33,425 nt of DNA from Azoarcus sp. Its GTDB lineage: Bacteria; Pseudomonadota; Gammaproteobacteria; Burkholderiales; Rhodocyclaceae. How positions within the stretch are numbered: the stretch's first letter is position 1; each line of letters opens with the position of its first letter. This document shows positions 23,764 to 33,200 of the stretch, one piece after another. The notes below the pieces were generated by a model. The model was not told the origin of the DNA. It was given only the letters and a program-made list of their open reading frames with translations, and did not search any database. The translations under genes and the position numbers were made by a program. The DNA is taken from NCBI GenBank assembly GCA_013911595.1, contig JACESY010000014.1:1-33425 (forward strand), written 5' to 3'.

Positions 23764-24864
23764 TTACCCCGTCACGCGGTCTTCGAGAAACGGATAGTCG
23801 ATATAGCCCTCGGGACCCCCGCCATAGAAGCTCGAGGGATCGGGCTCGTTCAACGGTGCGTTTTCATGCAGGCGGCGCACCAGGTCCGGATTGGCGATGA
23901 ACGGTACGCCGAAGGCCACCAGATCGGCCTCGCCGGTGGCAACGGCTTGCATCGCCAGTGCACGGTCGTAACCGTTGTTGACCATCCAAGCACCGGGGAA
24001 AGCCTCGCGCAGCGCCTCGTAGTCGAAGGGCGGATCACAGTCCTCGGGTTCGCGCGCACCACCGGTCTCGCCCTCGATGACATGCATGTAGGCCAGGCCG
24101 AGCGGCGCCAGCGCACGCACCACATGGCCGTAGAGCGCCTGCGGGTCGCTGTCGCGCGGTGTGTCGTTGAAGGTGGTGACCGGGCTCAAGCGAATGCCGA
24201 CGCGCCCTGCGCCAATCTCGTCGGCGACCGCCTGCATCACCTCGATCAGCAAGCGCGCACGGTTCTCGATGCTGCCGCCATAGGGGCCGCTGCGATCATT
24301 CGCGCTGTCGCGCAGGAATTGTTCGAGCAGGTAGGTGTTGGCCGAGTGCACCTCGACGCCGTCGAACCCGGCCTCGATGGCGTTGCGCGCGGCGCGCCGG
24401 TACTCCTCGATCAGACCGGGAATCTCGTCGTCACGCAGTGCGCGTGGCGTCGAGGTATCGACGAAGCCCTCGTGCGTGAAGGTTTTGGCGTTCGGACGAC
24501 GGTTCGTCGACGACACCGGCTGCGCGCCATCGGGCAACAGCGAGCTGTGCGAGATGCGCCCGACATGCCACAACTGCAACACGATGCGCCCGCCCGCCGC
24601 ATGCACGGCGTCGGTGACCCTGGACCAGGCCGCGACCTGTTCGGCGTTGTAGATCCCCGGGGTGTCCAGATATCCCTGCCCCATCGGGCTGATCTGCGTG
24701 GCCTCGGTGATGATCAGTCCGGCGCTCGCGCGCTGGCGGTAGTACTCGATGGTCATCTCGTCGGGCACCTGGTCGCGCGAGCGGTTACGCGTCAGCGGCG
24801 CCATCACGATGCGGTTGGGCAACTCGATGTCGCCGATACGGATGGGATCGAACAGCGTCGTCAT
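23764..24864 (-). CDS. nemA: Old Yellow Enzyme family FMN-dependent ene-reductase, NemA-like
   Basis: 366 residues from ATG 24864, with AAAGGAG upstream. The protein is a complete FMN-binding TIM barrel of the Old Yellow Enzyme family: LPNRIVMAPLTRNRS near the start (Thr25), EATQISPMGQGY, LQLWHVGR, the substrate-binding pair His173 and Asn176 with catalytic Tyr178 in EVHSANTYLLEQF, DRSGPYGGSIENR, and VAFGVPFIANPDLV near the end. Such enzymes use NAD(P)H to reduce activated alkenes, nitrate esters, nitroaromatics and N-ethylmaleimide, and serve in electrophile detoxification. Family members more often read HGAN where this has HSAN, a mild variation. It is divergent from a luciferase-like oxidoreductase across a 164-bp gap. 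The nemA symbol reflects closest family type, not proven substrate. Confidence 0.94.
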   Translation of the reverse strand: MTTLFDPIRIGDIELPNRIVMAPLTRNRSRDQVPDEMTIEYYRQRASAGLIITEATQISPMGQGYLDTPGIYNAEQVAAWSRVTDAVHAAGGRIVLQLWHVGRISHSSLLPDGAQPVSSTNRRPNAKTFTHEGFVDTSTPRALRDDEIPGLIEEYRRAARNAIEAGFDGVEVHSANTYLLEQFLRDSANDRSGPYGGSIENRARLLIEVMQAVADEIGAGRVGIRLSPVTTFNDTPRDSDPQALYGHVVRALAPLGLAYMHVIEGETGGAREPEDCDPPFDYEALREAFPGAWMVNNGYDRALAMQAVATGEADLVAFGVPFIANPDLVRRLHENAPLNEPDPSSFYGGGPEGYIDYPFLEDRVTG

Positions 24865-25028
24865 GAGGCTCCTTTGATGGTTGCTAAAGAGGCGGTTGGA
24901 GCGTGTCCGCGCCGGAACGTTCGCGGCGGCATCGACAATCCCCGGCAGACGTCGCGCCGGCCGATCCCCGGGGAACCGGGAGACCCGCGCTAGAATCCCA
25001 CGCCGACACCCCTGGCCCGGAGAAGCGT
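24865..25028. promoter_or_regulatory. Divergent intergenic region of the ene-reductase and luciferase-like genes
   Basis: This 164-bp gap serves both directions. On the + strand, TAGAAT (24991-24996) is a good -10-like hexamer without a matching -35. A 10-bp palindrome TCCCCGGGGA (24965-24974) lies just upstream of it and could bind a regulator. No TetR-type gene is adjacent. Confidence 0.3.
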
Positions 25029-26141
25029 TTGTCTACATCACCCGAGTGGCGCCGCAAGCTGCGCAAGATCCTCATCGGCGAGCGCGACGCCGACCGCCTC
25101 GGCCGCAAGCGCTTCAAACCGCCCAAGCGCGGCTTCCCGTTGTTCGGCCGCAAGCGCGAAGAAGCGCCGCCGGCACCGTATGTGCCGCCGGACACGCCGG
25201 GTTTTCGGCGCATGTTCGCTCGTGACAAGCTCACGCTGGGCTTGTTCTTCGCCATCGACAACTATGCTGGCGACACGCCCGACATGAGCCGCCAGCTCGA
25301 ACTCGCCAGGCGGGCCGACGAACTGGGTTACGCCGCGCTGTGGACGCGCGACGTGCCGCTGCGCGACCCCAGCTTTGGCGACGTCGGCCAGATCTACGAC
25401 CCATGGGTGTGGCTGGGGCTGATCACCGGCCACACGCACGACATCACGCTGGCCACCGGCTCCATCGTGTTCCCACTCAATCACCCGATCACGCTCGCCA
25501 AGGCGGCGGCCTCGGTCGACAACCTGTCGGGCGGACGGCTGTTTCTGGGCATCGCCTCGGGTGATCGCGCGGTGGAATTCCCGGCCTTCGGGCTGGAGAT
25601 CGAGCAGCGTGGCGAGCTGTTCCGCGAATCACTGGCCTATTTCAATCGCCTGATCGGCGAGCGCTTCCCGCACATCGATTCGCCATTGGGCAAGCTCGCC
25701 AACGCCGACCTGATCCCCAAGCCGCTGCACGGCCGCATCCCCATCGGCATCACCGGCAACTGCCGGCAAGACCCAGAGTGGATTGCGGCCAACTGCGACG
25801 CGTGGATCATGTACTCCAACGATCCCGTCACGCAGCAGATCTTGATGAGTACCTGGCGCGACGCGGTTGCAGCTGCCGGCGCGGACTTCAAGCCCTTCGC
25901 CCAGCCGCTGCACGTGGACCTTTGCGACGACCCGGACGAGCGCCCCTCCCCGCAGCGAGCAGGCTTTCGCCTGGGTCGCAACGTGCTGATCGAGCTGCTG
26001 GAGAAGTACCGCGCGCTGGGCGTCAACCACATCGCACTCAACTTCAAGCGCGGTCACCGCCCCGCAGCCGAGGTCATGGAAGAGATCGCGCAGGAGGTGT
26101 TGCCGCACTTTCCAAGCCACGGCCCCTCCTCGCGCGACTGA
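25029..26141 (+). CDS. Luciferase-like (LLM class) flavin-dependent oxidoreductase
   Basis: 370 residues from a TTG start at 25029, chosen because CCCGGAGAAG lies six bases upstream. An ATG frame from 24903 has no ribosome site and would include the likely promoter. After a basic, Lys/Arg-rich N-terminal segment (about 1-60), the protein follows the bacterial luciferase-like TIM barrel: LTLGLFFAIDNY, ELARRADELGYAALWTRDVP, ITLATGSIVFPLNHPITLAK, VDNLSGGRLFLGIASGDR and a C-terminal YRALGVNHIALNF. Members use reduced FMN or F420 for monooxygenase or related reactions. The basic N-terminal extension is unusual for the family. It is divergent from the ene-reductase, and convergent with a stress-protein gene 6 bp away. 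Substrate is unknown. Confidence 0.9.
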   Translation: MSTSPEWRRKLRKILIGERDADRLGRKRFKPPKRGFPLFGRKREEAPPAPYVPPDTPGFRRMFARDKLTLGLFFAIDNYAGDTPDMSRQLELARRADELGYAALWTRDVPLRDPSFGDVGQIYDPWVWLGLITGHTHDITLATGSIVFPLNHPITLAKAAASVDNLSGGRLFLGIASGDRAVEFPAFGLEIEQRGELFRESLAYFNRLIGERFPHIDSPLGKLANADLIPKPLHGRIPIGITGNCRQDPEWIAANCDAWIMYSNDPVTQQILMSTWRDAVAAAGADFKPFAQPLHVDLCDDPDERPSPQRAGFRLGRNVLIELLEKYRALGVNHIALNFKRGHRPAAEVMEEIAQEVLPHFPSHGPSSRD

Positions 26142-26147
26142 GACGAT

Positions 26148-26714
26148 TCACGCCAGCCGGACGACTTCACGCGGATCGAAGTCCGACCAGTCGCCGTTCT
26201 CGATATGACCCTGTGCCTGTTCGATCTCCAGCGCATCGTGGTCCCGCAGCGCCTGGACCGCGCGGATCCGGGTCGTTTCGCTATCCGGATCGATCCGTAC
26301 CGCGACGCAGACGCCCGCGTGCCTGTCCGTAACCGGACCGGCATACTCTTCGGTGCCCTGATCCTCGACCTCGTCGCTGGTCTCCTTCATCGCACCGGCG
26401 AGCGAGCCGGTATACGCACCGGTCGCAGCGCCCGCGAGCAGCCCCGCGGCACCGACCACCGGCCCGGCCGCGACCGCGATCGCCGCACCGACCAGCGCAC
26501 CCGCGCCACCGCCGGCCATCGCGCCCAGGTCGGTAGCACGTGAGCCGGGCGAGGCGTCTTCGTCGCCGCCGAGCGGGTGGATCGCATGCTGTCCGGCCGG
26601 ATTGACGAAGAACATCGATACGCCGTCCGCACCGAAGCCTTCATTCTTCAGCGCACCCAGCGCCTGTTCACCCTGATCCTGCGTTTCGAAGCGTCCTGCA
26701 ATAATCGTGCTCAT
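26148..26714 (-). CDS. Stress-associated protein with N-terminal alpha/beta domain and glycine-rich hydrophobic segment
   Basis: 188 residues from ATG 26714, with a near-perfect AAGGAGGT ribosome site. The N-terminus (STIIAGRFETQDQGEQALGAL, then GADGVSMFFV) is of the small alpha/beta type seen in general stress protein 17M-like proteins. Residues about 65-110 are a glycine/alanine-rich hydrophobic stretch (MAGGGAGALVGAAIAVAAG and onward) resembling a glycine zipper that can insert into membranes. The C-terminal part (GVCVAVRID, then DHDALEIEQAQGHIENGDW) is a second small alpha/beta unit. The strong ribosome site suggests high expression. The gene upstream at 26827-27381 has the same general plan, 112 bp away on the same strand. 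The exact function is unknown. Confidence 0.82.
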   Translation of the reverse strand: MSTIIAGRFETQDQGEQALGALKNEGFGADGVSMFFVNPAGQHAIHPLGGDEDASPGSRATDLGAMAGGGAGALVGAAIAVAAGPVVGAAGLLAGAATGAYTGSLAGAMKETSDEVEDQGTEEYAGPVTDRHAGVCVAVRIDPDSETTRIRAVQALRDHDALEIEQAQGHIENGDWSDFDPREVVRLA

Positions 26715-26826
26715 GCTTACCTCCTTGGTGAAACGAACAGCCTTCACCCTCCCGACAGCGGTAACCCCGAATGGTCACGCTCGGGAACGTAACAAGACCT
26801 CTCTGCCGGAGTCGATGCGCCCGCCA

Positions 26827-27381
26827 TCAAAGAGTGCGCACGACGCGATCGCTGCGTGATTCCAGATATGCGACGACCAGATCGGTCTGCTGCGCATCCT
26901 GCGGATGCGCGACCACGGCCCACTGACCATTGCTCACCGCATCGCGAACCGCAGCGATCACCCGCCCATGGTCCGGCCGCAGCGACAACGCGCCACCGAC
27001 CAGAAGACCGAAGATGAGGCCGAAACCGGCCAGAGCGATGAAACTCAACACCGGCGAACTGACCACGGCGCGGACCCCGCCACCCATGAGAAATGCGAAC
27101 AGCAACACGCCGGCCAGCAGCCCGATCAGGCCGGCGGACGCATGCGCCCGCAGCAGCGTGTGCCAGATACCGCGCGTCTCGGGCTCGACCGCGCGAGCAA
27201 TGACCGCGTCGCCGCCGATCTCGACTTCCGACGGGGTCAGCACGCGCACCTGCGAATTCGTCAGCAACGACTCGTCGACTACCTTGCGGGCAACCTCACG
27301 TGCGGCTTCTTCGGAATCGAAGGCGCCGACCACCTTGGTCACCGATCGCTCTCCGAAGAATGCGTTCTTGAGCCTGAACAT
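26827..27381 (-). CDS. Small membrane protein with alpha/beta domains flanking two TM segments
   Basis: 184 residues from ATG 27381, with AAGGAGG seven bases upstream. The N-terminal domain (about 13-70; TKVVGAFDSEEAAREVARKV, then VRVLTPSE) is a small alpha/beta unit. Two hydrophobic segments follow at about 83-103 and 108-130 (LIGLLAGVLLFAFLMGGG and LSFIALAGFGLIFGLLVGG). The C-terminus (RVIAAVRDAVSNGQWAVVAHP, then QQTDLVVAYLESR) is another alpha/beta unit. The layout matches the neighbouring 188-residue protein, so the two may be distant relatives or partners in envelope stress. I do not recognise a named family. It lies downstream of the LysR gene across a 216-bp gap, which should carry its promoter, though none is clear to me. 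Confidence 0.8.
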   Translation of the reverse strand: MFRLKNAFFGERSVTKVVGAFDSEEAAREVARKVVDESLLTNSQVRVLTPSEVEIGGDAVIARAVEPETRGIWHTLLRAHASAGLIGLLAGVLLFAFLMGGGVRAVVSSPVLSFIALAGFGLIFGLLVGGALSLRPDHGRVIAAVRDAVSNGQWAVVAHPQDAQQTDLVVAYLESRSDRVVRTL

Positions 27382-27597
27382 GGCGATCCTCCTTCGAAGT
27401 TCGAAAGAGGGGCGGGCTCACGCACGCCGGTAACGGGCGCATCCGCCCCGCGATCGACGGATGTCGCATCGGAATTCCGGGCAGACCGAAAACCCGCAAG
27501 AGGGCGCGTCCATCCGTCATGCTCCTGACCTGGCCGACCCGCATGAACCGAACTCGTTCCCTACGATCGACCCGTGACGGAACGGAAGAACGCCGCC

Positions 27598-28605
27598 TCA
27601 GCCCAGGCTCTCCGCCGCGTTCTGCTGCTCGACGAAATCGCGCACGGTGTAGCAATCGGCCTTGCCGACGAAGCGGCATTCGGACACGTCCGGCGTGCGG
27701 CAGCCGTTGAACAGATGACAACCGTCGAACAACTCGGTCACCCAGTCGACGAAGGCGCGCACCTTGGGCGAGAGATGACGGTTGTGCAGGTACACCACCG
27801 AGATCGGCAACGACGCCGGCTTCCACTGCGGCAGGACCTCGACCAGCGCCCCGCTCCGCAGATGGTCATGCACCATGAAACTCGGCGGCTGGATCATGCC
27901 GAAGCCCTGCAGACCGCAGGCCAGGTAGGCATCGCCATCGTTGACCGCGACCGCTCCGGCCACCTTGACCGGCACCGATTCGCCGTTGATGACGAAATCC
28001 CAGTCCAGCACGCGCCCGTTGCGCGTGAAGTAGTGCACCGCCTTGTGCCCGGCCAGATCCTCGATGTTCTGCGGCGCGCCGTGGCGCTGCAGATAGGCCG
28101 GTGAGGCGCAGGTCACGCTCTGGAAGGTGCCGATGCGACGCGCGACCATCGTCGAGTCCTTCAACTCACCGACACGGATCACGCAATCGACCGCCTCCTC
28201 GACCATGTCCACCGGCCGGTCACCCATGCCCACGACCAGTTCGATGTCCGGATACCGGGTCTGGAACTCGCACAGCATCGGCACCAGGATCATGCGCCCG
28301 ACCGCCGCCGGCACGTCGATGCGTAACCGGCCGCGCGGCCCGCGACCGCTCTCGACGAACGACGCCTCGGCCTCCTCCAGATCCGCCAGGATCGACACGC
28401 AGCGCTCGTAGTAGGCCGAGCCGTCCGGGGTCAGGCTGATCTTGCGCGTGGTGCGGTTGAGCAACCGCACATGCAGGCGCTTCTCGAGATTCTGGATGGT
28501 CGTTGTCACCGTCGCGCGCGGCATGCCGAGGCTGTCGGCTGCCCGCGTGAAGCTGTTCGCCTCGACGACTCGCGCAAATACCTGCATGGCCTGGAAGCGA
28601 TCCAT
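27598..28605 (-). CDS. LysR-family transcriptional regulator with a cysteine-rich C-terminal tail
   Basis: 335 residues from ATG 28605, with GGAG six bases upstream. The N-terminal winged helix is typical (MDRFQAMQVFARVVEANSFT, then AADSLGMPRATVTTTIQNLE and LLNRTTRKISLTPDG). The effector-binding domain spans about 90-290 (LRIDVPAAVGRMILVP, PDIELVVGMGDRPVDMV, DCVIRVGEL). This is the AaeR/DmlR-like group of LysR proteins. A tail of about 45 residues after the usual end carries Cys296, Cys302, Cys310 and Cys318, an arrangement that could bind metal or respond to redox. It is divergent from a MexEF-type efflux operon and likely controls it, as LysR proteins such as MexT do. Three matching dyads in the gap support this. 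One lies 19 bp from its own start, suggesting autoregulation. Confidence 0.93.
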   Translation of the reverse strand: MDRFQAMQVFARVVEANSFTRAADSLGMPRATVTTTIQNLEKRLHVRLLNRTTRKISLTPDGSAYYERCVSILADLEEAEASFVESGRGPRGRLRIDVPAAVGRMILVPMLCEFQTRYPDIELVVGMGDRPVDMVEEAVDCVIRVGELKDSTMVARRIGTFQSVTCASPAYLQRHGAPQNIEDLAGHKAVHYFTRNGRVLDWDFVINGESVPVKVAGAVAVNDGDAYLACGLQGFGMIQPPSFMVHDHLRSGALVEVLPQWKPASLPISVVYLHNRHLSPKVRAFVDWVTELFDGCHLFNGCRTPDVSECRFVGKADCYTVRDFVEQQNAAESLG

Positions 28606-28623
28606 TGCTCACTCCGTCAATTA

Positions 28624-28638
28624 TTCGGGTTCGACGAA
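28624..28638 (-). promoter_or_regulatory. Candidate LysR operator, copy 1
   Basis: Read on the - strand this is TTCGTCGAACCCGAA, which fits the TTC-N9-GAA (T-N11-A) form of LysR-type sites. It sits 19 bp upstream of the LysR start codon, where binding could repress its own gene. Confidence 0.45.
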
Positions 28639-28664
28639 CAGATCATTCAATTCAACGACATACG

Positions 28665-28679
28665 TTCGTCACACGTGAA
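28665..28679 (+). promoter_or_regulatory. Candidate LysR operator, copy 2
   Basis: TTCGTCACACGTGAA is a TTC-N9-GAA dyad sharing TTCGTCA at the left and TGAA at the right with copy 3. It lies 60 bp upstream of the LysR gene. Confidence 0.5.
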
Positions 28680-28682
28680 TAT

Positions 28683-28716
28683 ACGCCGACACGGCGTGCC
28701 GCGCACGCATCGTGCG
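28683..28716. repeat. Two tandem 6-bp inverted repeats
   Basis: ACGCCG-ACA-CGGCGT (28683-28697) and CGCACG-CAT-CGTGCG (28702-28716) are perfect small dyads with 3-base spacers, adjacent to operator copy 2. They could be protein sites or chance in GC-rich DNA. Confidence 0.35.
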
Positions 28717-28886
28717 TCACACCCACGAGCGGCGGCATTCCGTGCTCGCCTCAAGTCACCTTCGCCCGCCTGGCATGAATGCCCCGACCCTGGCCGTTTC
28801 GACCCTCGCACCATGAGGGCGCACACGCGATATTTGCCACGCACACCCCAGATGCACGAGCAATCGACGCGATCCGCCATCAATTG

Positions 28887-28901
28887 TTCGTCAAATCTGA
28901 A
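28887..28901 (+). promoter_or_regulatory. Candidate LysR operator, copy 3 (efflux side)
   Basis: TTCGTCAAATCTGAA is the core of the longer perfect dyad TGTTC-N9-GAACA (28885-28903 region) and has the T-N11-A form. It lies about 116 bp before the efflux adaptor start. If transcription begins near 28950, its centre would be at about -56, close to the usual LysR activation site. Confidence 0.55.
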
Positions 28902-29017
28902 CAGAGTTAATGTCGAAAACGTATTTATTAATCCGACTAGATTACTCAAGATTCGCCCTCCGAAACCCGCCGTCATGAGCGGCGAGTATTCCGAATTCAT
29001 CTCGAGGACCCATCGAA

Positions 29018-30247
29018 ATGCCACTGACACGAAAACGTCTCGTCATCGCCCTTGCCGCCGTCGCGATCGTCGGCGCTGCGGCGTCCATCGCCTTGCGCGC
29101 CAACGCCGTCGTCGACCCCGACGCCGGCCAGACCCAGGCCGCGCAGGCGGTGCCGGTCGAAGTCGCCACCGTCGTGCATCGCGACATCGTCGACTGGCAG
29201 GACTACTCCGGCCGGCTTGAGGCGGTCGATCACGTCGAGATCCGCCCGCAGGTCTCGGGCACCGTCGTTGCCGTGCATTTCGCCGACGGCGCGCTGGTTG
29301 AGCGCGGCGCGCCGCTGTTCACGATCGACCCGGCCCCCTATGAAGCCGCCGCGGCCCGCGCACGGGCACGCGTCGCCGCTACCGAGGCGCGCGCCGCCTA
29401 CACCGCGTCGGAGCTAGCGCGCAGCAAACGGCTGATCGCCGACAACGCGATCGCGCAGCGCGACCACGACCAGCGCGAGAACGCCGCCCGCGAGGCCGCC
29501 GCCGAACTGCAGGGCGCGCGTGCCGATCTGGCCGCGGCCGAACTCGACCTGTCGCACACCGAGATCGCCGCACCCGTCGCCGGGCGCGTATCGCGCGCCG
29601 AGATCACCGAGGGCAACCTGGTGTCGGCCGGCGAAAACGCCAGAGCCCTCACCACGTTGGTGTCGGTGGCCCGCATCTACGCCGCCTTCGACGTCGACGA
29701 AGACAGCTATCTGCGCCTGATCCGCCCGGCCACCGTATCGGGCCGGACAATTCCGGTATTGCTGGGTCTGGCCAACGAGGACGGCCATTCGCGCATCGGC
29801 GAGGTCGGCTCGGTCGACAACCGGCTCGACCCGACCTCCGGCACGATCCGCGTGCGTGCGGTGTTCGACAACGCCGACGGTGCCCTGCTGCCGGGGCTGT
29901 ATGCGCGCATCCGGCTGGGTGGGGCCGAACGACGCCCGGCCGTGCTGATCGACGAACGTGCGATCGGCACCGATCAGGAGAAGCGCTTCGTACTCGTCGT
30001 CGACGACGAGGGTCGCACCCACTACCGCGAGGTGCGCCCCGGCGCGATGCAGGACGGGCTGCGCGTGATCGAACAGGGTCTTGCCGCCGGCGAGCGCATC
30101 GTCGTCAACGGCCTGCAACGCACTCGTCCGGGCCAGATCATCGACCCGCAGACCGTACCCATGGCCGACACCGAGGGCGGCACACCGTCCGCCGGTGGCT
30201 TCCTCCCCGCCGCCAGCGCCGACGACGACGGGCGGATCCAGTCATGA
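29018..30247 (+). CDS. RND efflux periplasmic adaptor subunit, MexE-like
   Basis: 409 residues from ATG 29018, preceded by CGAGGA. An N-terminal hydrophobic segment (about 8-28) serves as a signal or membrane anchor; no lipobox cysteine is present. The membrane fusion protein pattern follows: DWQDYSGRLEAVDHVEIRPQ, SGTVVAVHFADGALVERGAP (first half of the lipoyl-like domain), an alpha-helical hairpin at about 105-180, then LSHTEIAAPVAGRVSRAEI (second half) and beta-barrel segments (YAAFDVDEDSYLRLI, PTSGTIRVRAVF, LLPGLYARIRLGG). The features are closest to the MexE group. It links the inner-membrane pump to an outer-membrane channel in multidrug export. Its stop overlaps the pump start (ATGA). 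The outer-membrane channel gene is not in the window and may follow the pump. Confidence 0.95.
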   Translation: MPLTRKRLVIALAAVAIVGAAASIALRANAVVDPDAGQTQAAQAVPVEVATVVHRDIVDWQDYSGRLEAVDHVEIRPQVSGTVVAVHFADGALVERGAPLFTIDPAPYEAAAARARARVAATEARAAYTASELARSKRLIADNAIAQRDHDQRENAAREAAAELQGARADLAAAELDLSHTEIAAPVAGRVSRAEITEGNLVSAGENARALTTLVSVARIYAAFDVDEDSYLRLIRPATVSGRTIPVLLGLANEDGHSRIGEVGSVDNRLDPTSGTIRVRAVFDNADGALLPGLYARIRLGGAERRPAVLIDERAIGTDQEKRFVLVVDDEGRTHYREVRPGAMQDGLRVIEQGLAAGERIVVNGLQRTRPGQIIDPQTVPMADTEGGTPSAGGFLPAASADDDGRIQS

Positions 30248-33200
30248 ACATCTCGCGCTTTTTCATCGACCGCCCGATCTTCGCGGCCGTGTTGTCGATC
30301 GTGATCGTGCTCGCCGGCGCGATCTCGATGTTCCAGCTCCCGATCTCGGAATACCCCGAGGTCGTGCCGCCGTCGGTGGTGGTGCGCGCGCAGTACCCCG
30401 GCGCCAACCCCAAGGTCATCGCCGAGACCGTGGCCGCGCCGCTCGAGGAGGCCATCAACGGCGTCGAGGACATGCTCTACATGCAGTCCCAGGCCAACAG
30501 CGACGGCAACCTCGCGGTGACCGTGCACTTCAACCTCGGCGTCGATCCCGACAAGGCGCAGCAGCTTGTGCAGAACCGCGTCGCGCAGGCCATGCCGCGC
30601 CTGCCCGAGGACGTGCAGCGACTCGGCGTGACGACCATGAAAAGCTCGCCGACGCTGACCATGGTGGTGCACCTGACTTCGCCCGACGACCGCTACGACA
30701 TGACGTATCTGCGCAACTACGGGCTGATCCACGTCAAGGATCGCCTGGCGCGCATCTCGGGCGTGGGCGAGGTCGCGCTGTGGGGGGCCGGTGACTACTC
30801 GATGCGCGTGTGGCTGGATCCGAACAAGGTCGCTCAACGCGACCTCACCGCCTCCGACGTGGTGGCCGCGATCCGCGAACAGAACGTGCAGGTAGCCGCC
30901 GGCGTGATCGGCGCCTCGCCGAGCACCGCCGGCGTGCCGCTGCAGTTGTCGGTCAATGCCCGCGGCCGGCTGCAGACCGAAGAGGAATTCGCCGACATCG
31001 TCCTCAAGACGGCCCCCAACGGCGCGGTCACACGACTGGGCGACGTCGCCCGCGTGGAGCTGGCCGCGGCCGAATACGGCCTGCGTTCGCTGCTCGACAA
31101 CCAGCCGGCCGTGGCCATCGGCATCATGCAGGCGCCGGGCGCCAACGCGCTGGCCATCTCGTCGGCGGTGCGCGACACCATGGACGAACTGGCGCGGGAC
31201 TTTCCGCCGTCGGTGCAGCACCGCATCGTCTACGACCCCACGCAGTTCGTGCGCGCCAGCATCAAGGCCGTGGTGCTGACGCTGCTCGAGGCCGTCGCGC
31301 TGGTGGTGCTGGTGGTAATCGTGTTCCTGCAGACCTGGCGCGCGTCGATCATCCCACTGCTGGCGGTGCCGGTGTCGATCATCGGCACCTTCTCGCTGAT
31401 GCATCTGTTCGGCTACTCGATCAACGCCCTGTCGCTGTTCGGCATGGTGCTGGCCATCGGCATCGTCGTGGATGACGCCATCGTCGTGGTCGAGAACGTC
31501 GAGCGCAACATCGAGGCCGGGCTATCCCCGCGAGACGCCACCTACCGCGCAATGCGCGAGGTCAGCGGGCCGATCATCGCCATCGGCCTGACGCTGGTCG
31601 CCGTGTTCGTGCCGCTGGCCTTCATGACCGGGCTGTCCGGTCAGTTCTACCAGCAGTTCGCGATGACCATCGCGATCTCCACGGTGATCTCGGCGTTCAA
31701 CTCGCTGACCCTGTCGCCAGCGCTCGCCGCCCTGCTCCTCAAGAGCCACGACGCCCCACCGGACGCGCTCACGCGCATCATGAACCGGCTCTTCGGCGGC
31801 TTCTTCGCGCGCTTCAACCGCTTCTTCGGACGCGCCTCGGAAGGCTACGGCCGAGGCGTCACCGGCGTGATCACGCACAAGGGCAAGTCGATGGGGGTGT
31901 ACGTGCTGCTGCTCGCGGCCACGGTCGGCTTCGGCTACATCCTGCCCGGCGGCTTCGTACCCGCACAGGACAAGCAATACCTGATCAGCTTCGCCCAGCT
32001 CCCGGCCGGCGCTTCGCTCGACCGCACCGAGGACGTGATCCGTCGCATGGGCGACATCGCGCTGGAACACCCGGGCGTGGAAAGCGCAGTGGCTTTCCCC
32101 GGCCTGTCGATCAACGGCTTCACCAACAGCTCCAGCGCCGGCATCGTGTTCGCCACGCTCAAGCCGTTCTCCGAGCGGCGCAGCGCGGAGTTGAAGGCCG
32201 GCGCCATCGCCGCCGATCTGAATGGAAAGTACGCCGCCATCCAGGAAGCCTTCATCGCCGTCTTTCCGCCGCCTCCGGTGATGGGTCTGGGCACCATGGG
32301 CGGCTTCAAGCTGCAGATCCAGGATCGCGCAGCACTGGGCTACGCCGAACTGGAAGAAGCCACTCAGGCCTTCCTGCAAGGCGCTGCGCAGGCGCCCGAA
32401 CTGGGCCCCACCTTCACCAACTATCAGGTGGACGTGCCGCAGCTCGACGTGGAACTGGATCGCGTCAAGGCGCGCCAGCTGGGCGTGCCGGTGACCGATG
32501 TGTTCGACACCATGCAGATCTACCTCGGCTCGCTGTATGTGAACGACTTCAACCGCTTCGGCCGCGTCTATCAGGTGCGCGCCCAGGCCGACGCGCCGTT
32601 CCGTGACCGTGCCGACGACATCCTGCAGTTGAAGACGCGCAACGCCAACGGCGACATGGTGCCGCTGTCCTCGCTGGTCCACGTGCGGCCGACCTTCGGC
32701 CCGGAAATGGTGGTGCGCTACAACGGCTACAACTCCGCCGACATCAACGGGGGGCCGGCACCGGGGTATTCGTCGGCACAGGCCGAGGCCGCCGCCGAGC
32801 GCGTCGCCGCCGAAACCCTGCCGCACGGCATCCGTTTCGAATGGACGGACCTGACCTACCAGAAGATTCTCGCCGGCAACGCGGGCATCTGGATCTTCCC
32901 GCTGTCGGTGCTGCTGGTGTTCCTGGTGCTCGCCGCGCAGTACGAGAGCCTGCGCCTGCCGCTGGCCGTGATCATGATCGTGCCGATGGGCATTCTCGCG
33001 GCGCTGGCCGGGGTGTGGGCCACCGGCGGCGACAACAACATCTTCACGCAGATCGGGCTGATGGTGCTGGTGGGGCTGGCATGCAAGAACGCCATTCTCA
33101 TCGTCGAGTTCGCGCGCGAGCTGGAGTTGCAGGGCATGGCGCCGATTCGCGCCGCGATCGAGGCCAGCCGCCTGCGCCTGCGCCCCATCCTGATGACGTC

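Larger units (their letters stand above)
28606..29017. other. 412-bp divergent regulatory region of the LysR gene and efflux operon
   Basis: It contains three matching dyads (listed separately), a pair of small tandem inverted repeats, and an AT-rich stretch at about 28880-28950 that contrasts with the GC-rich surroundings and probably holds the efflux promoter. TAGATT (28938-28943) is a possible -10, with no good -35, as expected for an activator-dependent promoter. No small gene is evident. Confidence 0.55.

Noticed and set aside
27382..27597. GGAAC-type stress promoter upstream of the membrane stress protein
   Set aside because: A GGAAC is present on the - strand, but no matching second element lies at a suitable distance, and short motifs like this are common in such DNA.
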